Shown here piece by piece: positions 18,217-27,430 of a DNA stretch of 64,000 nucleotides. A program made the position numbers and the translations under genes. The stretch is from Tenacibaculum singaporense (GTDB lineage: Bacteria > Bacteroidota > Bacteroidia > Flavobacteriales > Flavobacteriaceae): NCBI RefSeq assembly GCF_003867015.1, contig NZ_CP032548.1, positions 1,245,001 through 1,309,000 of the forward strand. The letters are read 5' to 3'. Within the stretch, counting starts at the first letter, position 1, and each line of letters starts with the position of its first letter. The notes beneath the pieces were generated by a model. The model was given only the letters and a program-made list of their open reading frames with translations. It ran no database searches and was not told where the DNA came from.

Positions 18217-18699
18217 TTACAAATAGGAACTATCGAAAGAAAAAGGTAGTAAAGAAAGCAGTGATTCAGTTTTTATAATTTTACCAACTTCACCCATAAA
18301 AATAATTTCAATAGGTTGTTGTTGATTTATTTCGTATTCTGATAATGTTTGACGGCATGCTCCACAAGGACCAACTGGTTTATTCACGGTAGAATTTTCA
18401 GAAGCTGCCGTTATAGCTATTTTTTTTACCTTCATATCAGGGAAATCAGAACCAGCTTTCCAAATAGCCACTCGCTCTGCGCACATACCAGAAGGGTAGG
18501 CAGCACTTTCTTGATTATTACCTAAAACAACCTCACCATTATCAAGTAATACAGCAGCTCCAACATTGAATTTAGAGTAAGGAGCGTAAGCTTTTTGTCT
18601 TGCTTCAACAGCTTTGTCCATTAAAAAAGCATCTTCGGTTGATAATTGTGAAATATTATCAAATAGAGTTGCTGTAGTAGTTACGTCAATTTTCTTCAT
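18217..18699 (-). CDS. cdd: cytidine deaminase
   Basis: A 160-residue zinc enzyme with the active-site motif SGMCAERVAIWKA (zinc Cys and proton-shuttle Glu) and the second zinc pair GPCGACRQTL. It deaminates cytidine and deoxycytidine in pyrimidine salvage. The ATG at 18699 is chosen over an in-frame TTG at 18717, which would lie in the upstream terminator hairpin. It follows porV on the same strand but is separated from it by that terminator. Confidence 0.95.
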   Translation of the reverse strand: MKKIDVTTTATLFDNISQLSTEDAFLMDKAVEARQKAYAPYSKFNVGAAVLLDNGEVVLGNNQESAAYPSGMCAERVAIWKAGSDFPDMKVKKIAITAASENSTVNKPVGPCGACRQTLSEYEINQQQPIEIIFMGEVGKIIKTESLLSLLPFSFDSSYL

Positions 18700-18713
18700 C
18701 GTAAATAAATTAG

Positions 18714-18743
18714 TCAAAAAAAGCAGTCGATAAGACTGCTTTT
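18714..18743 (-). terminator. terminator of porV
   Basis: The stem GCAGTC/GACTGC (18723-18728 and 18734-18739), extended by A/T pairs, has a five-base loop and a T-rich tail on the minus strand. It lies about 40 bases past the porV stop. Confidence 0.8.
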
Positions 18744-18781
18744 ATATTCTGATACGAATTTATAAAAAAAAATACTATTTT

Positions 18782-19876
18782 TTAATATACTTCATATAGT
18801 TCTCCTAAATCAAATGATAAAGAAAAACGTAATGTATTTTCTAAAGGATTATTAACAGCTGCGGTATTTACCAAGTACGATAAATCTAAAGTAAAAGCTC
18901 TTGCAGTAAACCCAGTACCTAAAGTAAAGTACTGACGTTGTCCTTTTTCTTCACTCTCATGAAAATAACCTGCTCTAAGAGCAAAAGCATTATTGTACAA
19001 GTATTCAGCACCTAAGGCCCATGTAGTTTCTTGTAATTCTTCACTAAAACTTCTGTCTCCCAAAGAGGTGAACATTCCTTCGAACCAACCTCTTTCTGAG
19101 TTAGGACTAGATGGAACTAATAACTTTGTGAATTCTAAGTTAAGCCCCAAAATGTTTTTGTCATCAAAGATAAAATCAAAACCACCACCAATTTTAGCAT
19201 TGGTTGGAATAAAGTTAGGAACACCAGGACTATACTCTACTTTTGGGCCTATGTTAGCGATGTTAAAACCTAATCTGTAACGCCCGTTAAAGTTTCCAAA
19301 GTTTTTCTCTTTAGATTGATAATAACCAGAAACATCAACAGCAAAAGAATTAACAGCTTCTAAATTGGAATCGTTACTTCTTATTTTGTAATTAGAGTGG
19401 ATGTACTTTAAACCGATTCCCATAGAAAAAGTTTCACTTAACTTTAATGAATAAATACCAGTAATAGCTAATTCATTAGGGTTCTCTATTCCATTAGAAG
19501 CACCGCTGTCATTAGTTAAAGCTACTTCTCCAAGAGAGAAATACTTTAAATCAACTCCCCAAGCTGATTTTTCACTATACCTATTAACGTAAGAACCTCC
19601 ACCAACAAAAATATCGTCAGTTAAGTTTCTAAGCCAAGGAGTATAGTTAAGTCCTATGCTTATTCTGTTTTGATTAAATGCAGTTTTTGCAGGGTTGTGA
19701 AAGATAGAAAAGGCGTCTGAAGATGTAGCAACTCCGATATCTCCCATACCACCAGCACGAGCATCAGGTGTAATCAATAAAAAAGGCATTGCCGTGGTAT
19801 TTATTGATGTTTGGGCTTGCGCTTTATTTTGAAGGGTAAAGCACACAAAAAATAATACGATTGATAATTTTTTCAT
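18782..19876 (-). CDS. porV: type IX secretion outer-membrane protein PorV (LptO)
   Basis: A 364-residue outer-membrane beta-barrel of the FadL-like PorV family. The signal peptide ends near QAQA, and the mature start includes TPDARAGGMGDIGVATSSDA, diagnostic of PorV. Alternating aromatic strands run to the C-terminus. PorV shuttles type IX cargo from the translocon to the sortase PorU and is needed for A-LPS attachment. The ATG at 19876 is chosen because a longer in-frame version adds a charged stretch before the signal peptide. A TATATTTG box lies 24 bases upstream. PorU, its usual neighbour, is absent here. Confidence 0.93.
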   Translation of the reverse strand: MKKLSIVLFFVCFTLQNKAQAQTSINTTAMPFLLITPDARAGGMGDIGVATSSDAFSIFHNPAKTAFNQNRISIGLNYTPWLRNLTDDIFVGGGSYVNRYSEKSAWGVDLKYFSLGEVALTNDSGASNGIENPNELAITGIYSLKLSETFSMGIGLKYIHSNYKIRSNDSNLEAVNSFAVDVSGYYQSKEKNFGNFNGRYRLGFNIANIGPKVEYSPGVPNFIPTNAKIGGGFDFIFDDKNILGLNLEFTKLLVPSSPNSERGWFEGMFTSLGDRSFSEELQETTWALGAEYLYNNAFALRAGYFHESEEKGQRQYFTLGTGFTARAFTLDLSYLVNTAAVNNPLENTLRFSLSFDLGELYEVY

Positions 19877-20251
19877 GTAAAATTTGATTAATTGTTTAGC
19901 AAATATATAATTTTTCTTGGGGGAGTATATAACTAATAACTTTTTTTGGACTTCTTTGTAACGCAAACTTTAAAAGTTTATTTATTAGTTTAATAAGGTA
20001 ACGGTATTACCATGATAATATTATATGTATTCTCAGAATTATGAAAAAAATAATTTTACATCACTAAAAATATTAAACTTTAACAGTCTATATTTTAATC
20101 TTTTTCTTAGATTCGTGATAATAAAGTACAAAAACTGTCGTTTGTAATCTTGCATAGACAAGGTTACTAAATGTGAATTTATAGATAAATTAGTTGTAAG
20201 AAATTAGAAATATTGTAAATTGCGACACCCTTAAAAAACAGTTAAAAATAC
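19877..20251. other. porV-gldJ divergent spacer
   Basis: This 375-base AT-rich gap between the divergent porV and gldJ starts holds the porV -7 box. It contains no open frame or recognisable relic of porU. A TAATCTTG sequence at 20145-20152 is one base off the -7 consensus and could serve gldJ, but no TTG lies at the right distance. Confidence 0.6.
19900..19907 (-). promoter_or_regulatory. -7 promoter box of porV
   Basis: TATATTTG on the minus strand is a perfect match to the Bacteroidota consensus TAnnTTTG. Start would be expected near 19895, leaving a leader of about 20 bases. No clear -33 TTG is seen. Confidence 0.6.
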
Positions 20252-21952
20252 ATGAAAAGTACGTTGAAATTATTTAGTTTATTAGCGATCACTGGTTTAT
20301 TAATTACTTCTTGTAAGAGTAATGGAGCTAGATCGGGGAAGTCTTCATTAACTGGTTGGAACTTTAATGATCCTAATTACGGAGGTTATTTGAAGGGAGA
20401 GTACAAAGAAGGAAAAAATGTGCCGCCAGGGATGGTTCATATTGAAGGAGGTACCTTTACTATGGGATTAGTGCAAGATGATGTTATGTTTGATTGGAAT
20501 ACAACTCCTCAAAAAATGCATGTTCGTACTTTTTACATGGATGAAACAGAGGTGACCAATGCAGAATATGGATTATTCATGCAATATACTAAAGATGTAT
20601 TTCCTCCAGAAGACCCACAGTTCAAAAATATTTACCCATCTATTTTACCTGATACATTGGTATGGAGAAAAGGTTTGGGAAATACAAACTTATTATCTGA
20701 AAGTTACTTAAGACATCCTTCATATGCAGAATATCCTGTAGTAGGGGTTAGTTGGATACAAGCCAATAAATATTGTAAGTGGCGTACTAATGCGGTTAAC
20801 TTAAAAATATTAATGGATAAAGGAGTTATAAAAAATATTTTTAAGGAAGATTCAATAAGTTTTAAAGGTGAAAATAACTTTGATACTGATACTTATTTAA
20901 CAGACCCTTACGCAATTTTTGACGGAGATTCTACAATTTATAAAAAAGGAATTCCAGTGCCAAGAGTAAAAGGAGAACCAAAGCCAGTAAAAGGAGCTTT
21001 TACTGGAAGACAAGTTACTTCTTCGGATGGAATTTTATCTCAAAAATTTAGATTACCTACAGAAGTAGAATGGGAATATGCTGCCAAAGCAATTTTTGAA
21101 AATCGAGAATATAATAATATTAGAGGTAGAAAGAAATATGCATGGAGTGGTAAATATACTCGTGATAGAGATAAGAGAAGAAGAGGAGATCAGTTAGCTA
21201 ACTTTAAGCAAGGAAAAGGAGACTATAGTGGTATTGCAGGATGGAGTAGTGATGGGTCAGATATTCCTAATGCTGTAAGAAGTTATCCTCCTAATGCCTT
21301 TGGATTGTACGATATGTCGGGTAACGTATCTGAATGGGTACAGGATGTTTATAGACCAATTATCGATTCTGAAGCAAATGACTTTAATTATTTTAGAGGT
21401 AATATTTTTACTAAAAAGCTGATAAACGAAGAAGGTAAAGTTGTCATAGTAGGTGATGGAGAAGTTCAATACGATACTTTAGAAAATGGTAGAATTGTAC
21501 CTAAAGATTTACCAGGAAGTGTTAAGTATATTCCAATTACCAAAGAAGATACTTACATGAGAAGAAATTATAACTTAGCAAATAACTCAAGTTTAGGTGA
21601 TGGTGATCAAGCTTCTTCTAAGTTCTACGGACTAGATAAAGACCAATTAGATCGCACCACAAGAATGTACAACTCACCTCAAAAACCAGAAGCAGAAATC
21701 GATACTTTAGGGAATATTGTCAATAATTATAAATATGATGACAAGAGAAGAACTACATTAATTAGTGATAAGTCTAGGGTTTATAAAGGTGGTTCTTGGG
21801 CAGATAGAGAGTACTGGTTAGATCCTGCACAAAGAAGATATTTCCCAGAGTATATGGCAACAAACTATATAGGTTTTAGATGTGCTACTGATAAAATGGG
21901 ACCAATGGTTTTAAACAAAAGAAAAACCGCTATACCGGATAAAGTGAAATAA
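20252..21952 (+). CDS. gldJ: gliding motility lipoprotein GldJ
   Basis: A 566-residue lipoprotein with lipobox LLITSC (Cys21). It has a formylglycine-generating-enzyme/sulfatase-modifying fold, seen in GGTFTMGLVQDD, FYMDETEVTNAEY, YPVVGVSWIQANKYCKWRTN, RLPTEVEWEYAAKA, YDMSGNVSEWVQDVY and the end GFRCATDKMGP. GldJ is an outer-membrane lipoprotein required for gliding and for stability of other Gld/type IX components; no formylglycine chemistry is expected. It is transcribed away from porV, and a strong terminator follows it. Confidence 0.95.
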   Translation: MKSTLKLFSLLAITGLLITSCKSNGARSGKSSLTGWNFNDPNYGGYLKGEYKEGKNVPPGMVHIEGGTFTMGLVQDDVMFDWNTTPQKMHVRTFYMDETEVTNAEYGLFMQYTKDVFPPEDPQFKNIYPSILPDTLVWRKGLGNTNLLSESYLRHPSYAEYPVVGVSWIQANKYCKWRTNAVNLKILMDKGVIKNIFKEDSISFKGENNFDTDTYLTDPYAIFDGDSTIYKKGIPVPRVKGEPKPVKGAFTGRQVTSSDGILSQKFRLPTEVEWEYAAKAIFENREYNNIRGRKKYAWSGKYTRDRDKRRRGDQLANFKQGKGDYSGIAGWSSDGSDIPNAVRSYPPNAFGLYDMSGNVSEWVQDVYRPIIDSEANDFNYFRGNIFTKKLINEEGKVVIVGDGEVQYDTLENGRIVPKDLPGSVKYIPITKEDTYMRRNYNLANNSSLGDGDQASSKFYGLDKDQLDRTTRMYNSPQKPEAEIDTLGNIVNNYKYDDKRRTTLISDKSRVYKGGSWADREYWLDPAQRRYFPEYMATNYIGFRCATDKMGPMVLNKRKTAIPDKVK

Positions 21953-21977
21953 TAATTGAACTTAAAATTATATTAGA

Positions 21978-22005
21978 ACCTCATTGAATCTCAATGAGGT
22001 TTTTT
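21978..22005 (+). terminator. terminator of gldJ
   Basis: A perfect stem ACCTCATTGA/TCAATGAGGT (21978-21987 and 21991-22000) with a three-base loop is followed by five T. It lies 26 bases after the stop and just before murF. Confidence 0.92.
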
Positions 22006-22016
22006 ATTTTTACAAT

Positions 22017-23270
22017 ATGAAGATAGAAGATTTATACAAACTGTATATCACTCATGGTTTAGTAGATACAGATACTAGAAATATTAGAAAGAACACACTT
22101 TTTTTTGCTTTAAAAGGTGAAAACTTTAATGGAAATAAGTTTGCAGAAGAAGCTATTAGTAAAGGAGCTAGTTATGCAGTAATTGATGAAGCTGAGTATA
22201 AAACTTCAGAAAAACTAATTTTGGTTGAGGATGTTTTAGAAACACTTCAAGGATTAGCAAATTATCATAGAAATCAATTAAATATACCAGTTGTTGCTTT
22301 GACAGGTAGCAACGGTAAAACGACGACAAAAGAATTAATAAATGCTGTTCTTTCAATAAAGTATAATACTACTGCCACCCAAGGTAACCTTAATAATCAT
22401 ATTGGAGTACCGTTGACTTTGTTATCAATGAATAAAGATACAGAAATAGGTATTGTTGAGATGGGAGCTAATCATGCAAAAGAAATAGAACTTTTGTCAG
22501 AAATAGCAAATCCTGATTATGGATATATAACAAATTTTGGAAGCGCTCATTTAGAAGGTTTTGGTTCTTTAGAAGGTGTGGTAAAGGCTAAATCAGAATT
22601 ATATGATTATCTGAGAGCAAAAAACAAAAAAGCTTTTGTTAACCCCAATGATGAAAAGCAGATAGCTAAAACAAAAGGGATAGAGAATATTACCTTTGAA
22701 GAAAGTATAAAGTTTATAGAGGCTAATCCATTTGTAAAGTTATCGTATAATAATATAGAGATATTAAGTAATTTAATTGGAGCCTATAATTTTGCTAACA
22801 TATCGGCGGCAATAACTATTGGGAGTTACTTTAATGTAACATCAGAACAAATAAAAGAGGCAATTGAAAGTTATGTTCCTTCTAATAATAGGTCACAGGT
22901 AATAAATACACAGACTAATAAAATAATTCTAGATGCGTACAATGCTAATCCTACAAGCATGAAAGCAGCCTTAGAGAGCTTTAGTAAGCTACAAGCTAAC
23001 AATAAAACAATAATTCTAGGAGATATGTTTGAGTTAGGAGAATATAGCCCAAAAGAGCATCAGGGTATCGTAAATTTGATAGAAGAATTAGATTTAGACC
23101 AAACTTTCCTTATAGGTGAGAATTTTTATAAAACAATTACCAAGCATAAAAAGTTTGAGAACTTTTATGAGTTTGAAGGGTATATAAAGAACAACCAAAT
23201 AGAGAGTAGTACAATTTTAGTAAAAGGCTCTAGAGGTATGGCTTTAGAAAGAGTTGTAGCGTTTTTTTAA
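22017..23270 (+). CDS. murF: UDP-N-acetylmuramoyl-tripeptide--D-alanyl-D-alanine ligase
   Basis: A 417-residue Mur ligase with ATP motif LTGSNGKTTTKE, EMGANHAKEI, and the C-terminal motifs LDAYNANPTSMKAALE and LGDMFELGEYSPKEH. It adds D-Ala-D-Ala to the UDP-MurNAc-tripeptide in the cytosol. The ATG at 22017 is chosen because the in-frame extension runs back through the gldJ terminator. The stop overlaps the convergent kinase-like stop by four bases. Confidence 0.96.
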   Translation: MKIEDLYKLYITHGLVDTDTRNIRKNTLFFALKGENFNGNKFAEEAISKGASYAVIDEAEYKTSEKLILVEDVLETLQGLANYHRNQLNIPVVALTGSNGKTTTKELINAVLSIKYNTTATQGNLNNHIGVPLTLLSMNKDTEIGIVEMGANHAKEIELLSEIANPDYGYITNFGSAHLEGFGSLEGVVKAKSELYDYLRAKNKKAFVNPNDEKQIAKTKGIENITFEESIKFIEANPFVKLSYNNIEILSNLIGAYNFANISAAITIGSYFNVTSEQIKEAIESYVPSNNRSQVINTQTNKIILDAYNANPTSMKAALESFSKLQANNKTIILGDMFELGEYSPKEHQGIVNLIEELDLDQTFLIGENFYKTITKHKKFENFYEFEGYIKNNQIESSTILVKGSRGMALERVVAFF

Positions 23271-24118
23271 AAAGAATTATTTCGGTGAAAGTCAACTAAA
23301 TTATCAATAGGACGTTTAATTACATCAGTAACAGATAAATTGTTTTTTGAGGCGACTTTGTCTAGTATATCTTGAAAGTAATAAGCAATTGACCCAATAA
23401 AATAAATTGGTGTTTGGTTATCCTTTTTAAAAGGAAGAATGCGGTATTTAAAAAAATCTTGGATTCCCTTTTTTATTATTTTTCTAACATATTTTTCATC
23501 TTTATACTCTAGCATGAATTTTGCAAAAGAAGCCAAATACATATTAGGATAAGGTTTTTTATACAAATTCATTTTTACAACATCAGTATCAAGATCAAAA
23601 GAAGTTTTGAATGCTGAAGCCATTCTTTTAGGCATTTTTTTGTAGTAAAAATCACGTAATAACAGTTTGCCAAAATAATTACCACTTGCTTCATCCATAA
23701 TAGTGTAGCCCAATGACGGGGCTGTAGTAATCATGTTTTTTCCATCATAATAACAGCTGTTAGAGCCTGTTCCTAAAATACAGACAATTCCAGGATTCTT
23801 ACCAGTACTAGCATAAACAGCAGCCAAAGTATCTTCTGAAACAGACACTGTAGCTCTTTTGAAGATGGATTTTAGAACGTTTTGTAAACTTTCTGCTGCT
23901 TTAGGACTTCCACAACCAGCTCCATAAAAATGAACCTGTAAAACATTGTTTTGTACTTTTAATAAATCATTAGCATTATTAATTGTGCTAAACATTTCGT
24001 CTTCAGTAAGAACCGATGGGTTTAATCCAAGTGTAGTTGTTCTAAAAAGTTCTTTTTTAGTATTATCAAGAGCAATCCAATCAGCTTTAGTAGATCCACC
24101 ATCGGCAATTAAAATCAT
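23267..24118 (-). CDS. BadF/BadG/BcrA/BcrD-type ATPase, N-acetylglucosamine-kinase-like
   Basis: A 283-residue ASKHA-fold protein. Phosphate-1 loop: MILIADGGSTKADW. Phosphate-2: VCILGTGSNSCYYDG. The adenosine region includes FIGSIAYYF. Related proteins phosphorylate N-acetylglucosamine or glucosamine, or activate dehydratases; the absence of a Cys cluster favours the sugar-kinase reading. That would suit recycling of peptidoglycan sugars next to murF. The ATG at 24118 is the family start; an in-frame upstream start would add 12 residues. Convergent with murF, with a 4-base overlap. Confidence 0.8.
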   Translation of the reverse strand: MILIADGGSTKADWIALDNTKKELFRTTTLGLNPSVLTEDEMFSTINNANDLLKVQNNVLQVHFYGAGCGSPKAAESLQNVLKSIFKRATVSVSEDTLAAVYASTGKNPGIVCILGTGSNSCYYDGKNMITTAPSLGYTIMDEASGNYFGKLLLRDFYYKKMPKRMASAFKTSFDLDTDVVKMNLYKKPYPNMYLASFAKFMLEYKDEKYVRKIIKKGIQDFFKYRILPFKKDNQTPIYFIGSIAYYFQDILDKVASKNNLSVTDVIKRPIDNLVDFHRNNSF

Positions 24119-24230
24119 TTTTTTGTTTTTTATAAGCCAAATATATGTCATCAAGGATAAATAGCAATTATTTAATTTTTAAAAAATAAAAAGGAATGAA
24201 ATTTGTGATAGTATAGTAAGTTTATTAGTT

Positions 24231-24238
24231 TAAATTTG
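24231..24238 (+). promoter_or_regulatory. -7 promoter box of the CpsB-like phosphatase
   Basis: TAAATTTG matches TAnnTTTG exactly, 26 bases before the ATG. A TTTG at 24202-24205 is 25 bases upstream of the box, slightly beyond the usual 17-23 range. Confidence 0.5.
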
Positions 24239-24264
24239 CAGATAAATAGATATTTTACCTTATT

Positions 24265-25002
24265 ATGTTTTTTTTCAAAAAAAAAGAAATCCCTTTAGCT
24301 GAAGTTTTTCCTGAAGGGTTTGTAGATATTCATTCACATTTACTACCAGGAATAGACGACGGGGCTAAAAATATTGATAATTCTATCTCGTTAATTTCTA
24401 AAATGCATTCCTATGGGATCAAAAACTTTGTAACAACTCCGCATGTTCTTGGAGATGTATATCCAAATTCATCTGAAACTATAAAGAATAAGCTAGAAGA
24501 AGTGAAAGTTGCTTTAAAAGAAAATGGTTTTGAAGATGTTTCAATACGAGCTGCAGCAGAGTATATGATGGATGAGCGTTTCGTAGAAAGGTTGAAGACA
24601 GATGATATTTTAGTTTTAAAAGAGAATTATGTACTTGTTGAAATGTCATATTTTAATGCCCCTTACAATTTATATGATATATTATTTGAAATACAATTAA
24701 AAGGTTATAAACCAGTTTTAGCACATCCAGAGAGATATAATTTTTATCATAATGATTTTCAGAATTTTTATAAGTTGAAGAAAGCAGGTTGTGTTTTTCA
24801 GCTCAACCTTTTGTCTTTAACCGAGCAATATGGAAAAGGAGTACAAAAAACAGCTCAAAAATTATTAAGTGAAAGTATGTATGATTTTGTAGGAACGGAT
24901 ACACATCATCACAATCATTTAAAGCTTTTGCAAAAGATAGGAACTGTAAAGACAAAAAAACAGATTGAAAAATTATTGGAAAATAATAAAATGTTTAAAT
25001 AA
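24265..25002 (+). CDS. CpsB/CapC-type tyrosine-protein phosphatase (PHP domain)
   Basis: A 245-residue PHP-fold metal-dependent phosphatase with DIHSHLLPGIDDGA, TTPHVLGD, EMSYFNAPY, LAHPERYNFY and GTDTHHHNH carrying the metal ligands. CpsB-type enzymes dephosphorylate the tyrosine tail of Wzc-type kinases and so reset polysaccharide chain control. It faces the Wzc gene, whose stop is about 50 bases away across a shared terminator. That makes a kinase-phosphatase partnership likely. Confidence 0.92.
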   Translation: MFFFKKKEIPLAEVFPEGFVDIHSHLLPGIDDGAKNIDNSISLISKMHSYGIKNFVTTPHVLGDVYPNSSETIKNKLEEVKVALKENGFEDVSIRAAAEYMMDERFVERLKTDDILVLKENYVLVEMSYFNAPYNLYDILFEIQLKGYKPVLAHPERYNFYHNDFQNFYKLKKAGCVFQLNLLSLTEQYGKGVQKTAQKLLSESMYDFVGTDTHHHNHLKLLQKIGTVKTKKQIEKLLENNKMFK

Positions 25003-25031
25003 AAAAAGGAAGCTTTTAAGCTTCCTTTTTT
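25001..25031. terminator. bidirectional terminator between the phosphatase and Wzc genes
   Basis: The inverted repeat GGAAGCTT/AAGCTTCC (25008-25015 and 25018-25025) is flanked by seven A and seven T, so it can act on both converging genes. Confidence 0.9.
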
Positions 25032-25050
25032 TATTACTATAAAAATTTAA

Positions 25051-27423
25051 CTAACTAAAAATTCTTTTGTACCAAGGTTTATTTTCATCTTGATCTATTC
25101 CATACCCATAACCGTATCCATATCCATAACCGTATCCATAACCGCGTTTTAAGTCTGTATCGTTCAAAATTATTGCCAAGTTCTGCAGTTTTTTATCTTT
25201 ATATAAGGTTTCTGGAATTATTAACATACGTTTGTCTAAGTAATTAGCCCTACTAACATAGAGTACAATGTCTGAGTGTTTAGCAATTAATAAAGTATCT
25301 GTTACCAAGCTCACAGGGGCAGTGTCAATTATAACATAGTCATAGTCGGATTCTAAAGTTTTGAATAGTAGCTCTATCTTATTGCTCATTAATAACTCAG
25401 CAGGGTTAGGAGGAATAGTTCCAGAAGAAATAATATCTAAATCAGGAATTTCGTCTATTGAAAACTTTAAAGAGTCTAATTTTATATCGTTAGTAAGATA
25501 GTTGGTGATTCCTTTTCTATCAGGAAGCTCTAAGTATTCTGTTATCTTAGGAGCTCTTAAATCCATTCCTACTAAAACTACTTTTTTACCAGATAAAGAT
25601 AAAGAAGCAGCTAGATTAATAGAAGTAAAAGATTTACCTTCTCCACTAGTTGTAGAAGTGATGAAAATAGTTTTGCCATTATCGCTTTCTTTATTAGGGA
25701 GCATGAAGTCTAAGTTAGTTCTTATCAATCTGAAAGCCTCAGCAGCACTAGAACGTGCACTTGCATTGATAACTATTTTTTCCTTAGTTTCAGAGTGAGG
25801 GATGTCTCCTAAGAATGGTATAGAGGTTAAATCTGTTATGTCTTTTCTTGTGTGAACTTTAGTGTCTAATAAGTCTCTCAAATAAATAATAACAAAAGGA
25901 ATAATTAAGCCAAAAAGTAAGGCCGCTAAATAAATAATTTTTCTTTTTGGACTTACTGGGATGTCAGAAGCATAAGCTTTATCAATAATCTTAGCATTTG
26001 GAACAGCTGTAGCTGTAAGAGAAATAGCAGTTTCCTCTTTTTTCTTTAATAAATAAGAGTATAATCCAGCAATAATCTCCTGTTGACGAGCAATATCCAA
26101 AAATTCTCTTTCCTTTGTAGGAATAGAAGATATTTTAGTATTAAATCTGCTAGCTTCACGCTGTAAGTTATTTACTTTTATTTGTAATGATCTTACAGTG
26201 TTTTCAAGACTTCTTTTTAAGGAAGCTCTAAGGCTCGAAAGGTTTTCTTGAATATCAATAAGAACGGTGTTCTTTGAACCAGCACTTTTTTCCAAACGCT
26301 TTAGTTGAGCCATTTGTTGATTGTACTCATTAATTGAATTACCTATGTTTGGATCTGATAGTCCTAAATTAGCAGGTAAGTAATCATTCTGATCAAGTTC
26401 TTTATTTAAAGATCTAGCTAAGCTTAATTCAGTTGAAGCTTCTATTAGTTTCTTACGATTTTCAGTATTGGTTTGAAGTGTTAACTGAGCTTCAGATTCA
26501 ATATCAGTAATGTTATTTTTATCTTTGAAACTCTCTACATTATCATCAAGTTTTCCAAGTTCTTTAGCAACATTAGTTAAACGTTCAGTAATGAAATCAT
26601 TTGTCTTTTTAGAGACTTCTTTTTTATCATTGATAGCGTCAAGATTATATTGCTTAACAAGCTCATCTAAAACATTTTCAGCTTTTTCTTTTATGGGTGA
26701 CTGTAATGAAAGACTTAAGACACTAGACTTTTTACTAATAGGAGATATATTAATATTCTTTTGATAGTTGTTGATAACTTTATCAAGGGGTTTGATTGAT
26801 ATTTTTATATTTTTTCCTATATCTGAATCACCAAAAATTAAAGTTTTTTCTATTTGGAAACCACCTAAAGTATTACTTTTTATATTTTCACTAAAAGTAT
26901 TTTCTGAAACAGTATTCCCTCCCATGTCTTTCAAACGAAATTTGTCATTGGGTAATACTTCAACATTAAAAGTGGTGTCTATTTTATGTAAAAACTTAGA
27001 AGTTGAGTCGGTTGGGATAAAGATAATCGGGGTTGTTTTATAAATTTCAGACTCTTTGATTGTACCTTCAATTAAATATTTGATATTTAAATTTAGCTCT
27101 TGAATAACATTATTTATAAGTTTTCTAGACTTTATAATTTCAATTTCATTATCAATATTTTTACCAGCCCCACCTACAATTCCTAAATCTTCAAAAGCAG
27201 CGAGTTCTTCTGATATACCTCCCTTTTTATCATTTTTTATTAAAATAGTAGTAGATGCATTATAATTAGGAGTACTGTATCTTAAATATATAAAGGCTCC
27301 TATTAAAGCTAGTATTATTCCTAAAACAAACCATTTCCAGTGAATTAAGTACTTTTCTAATTCTGCCCTAATGTTAATAGTATCGTTTTGTTCTAACTGT
27401 GGAGAATATTGTTTATTATTCAT
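25051..27423 (-). CDS. Wzc-type polysaccharide co-polymerase and tyrosine autokinase
   Basis: A 790-residue inner-membrane protein. It has a Wzz domain near the N-terminus (first membrane helix WKWFVLGIILALIGAFIYL), a long periplasmic coiled-coil region (about 260-470), a second helix (IIYLAALLFGLIIPFVIIYL) and a BY-kinase. The kinase has Walker A STTSGEGKSFTSIN, Walker A' VVLVGMDLRAP and Walker B DYVIIDTAPVS. The C-terminus has a Gly-Tyr alternating cluster of seven Tyr, the autophosphorylation tail. It controls polymer length and works with Wza, encoded 7 bases upstream, and the facing phosphatase. Confidence 0.95.
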   Translation of the reverse strand: MNNKQYSPQLEQNDTINIRAELEKYLIHWKWFVLGIILALIGAFIYLRYSTPNYNASTTILIKNDKKGGISEELAAFEDLGIVGGAGKNIDNEIEIIKSRKLINNVIQELNLNIKYLIEGTIKESEIYKTTPIIFIPTDSTSKFLHKIDTTFNVEVLPNDKFRLKDMGGNTVSENTFSENIKSNTLGGFQIEKTLIFGDSDIGKNIKISIKPLDKVINNYQKNINISPISKKSSVLSLSLQSPIKEKAENVLDELVKQYNLDAINDKKEVSKKTNDFITERLTNVAKELGKLDDNVESFKDKNNITDIESEAQLTLQTNTENRKKLIEASTELSLARSLNKELDQNDYLPANLGLSDPNIGNSINEYNQQMAQLKRLEKSAGSKNTVLIDIQENLSSLRASLKRSLENTVRSLQIKVNNLQREASRFNTKISSIPTKEREFLDIARQQEIIAGLYSYLLKKKEETAISLTATAVPNAKIIDKAYASDIPVSPKRKIIYLAALLFGLIIPFVIIYLRDLLDTKVHTRKDITDLTSIPFLGDIPHSETKEKIVINASARSSAAEAFRLIRTNLDFMLPNKESDNGKTIFITSTTSGEGKSFTSINLAASLSLSGKKVVLVGMDLRAPKITEYLELPDRKGITNYLTNDIKLDSLKFSIDEIPDLDIISSGTIPPNPAELLMSNKIELLFKTLESDYDYVIIDTAPVSLVTDTLLIAKHSDIVLYVSRANYLDKRMLIIPETLYKDKKLQNLAIILNDTDLKRGYGYGYGYGYGYGYGIDQDENKPWYKRIFS
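25099..25143 (-). repeat. Gly-Tyr codon repeat in the Wzc tail
   Basis: Fifteen codons alternate Gly and Tyr (eight Gly, seven Tyr), built from GGT/GGA/GGG and TAT/TAC, so the DNA is a degenerate 6-base microsatellite. It encodes the tyrosine cluster next to the final WYKRIFS residues. Confidence 0.9.
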
Positions 27424-27430
27424 AGCTATA

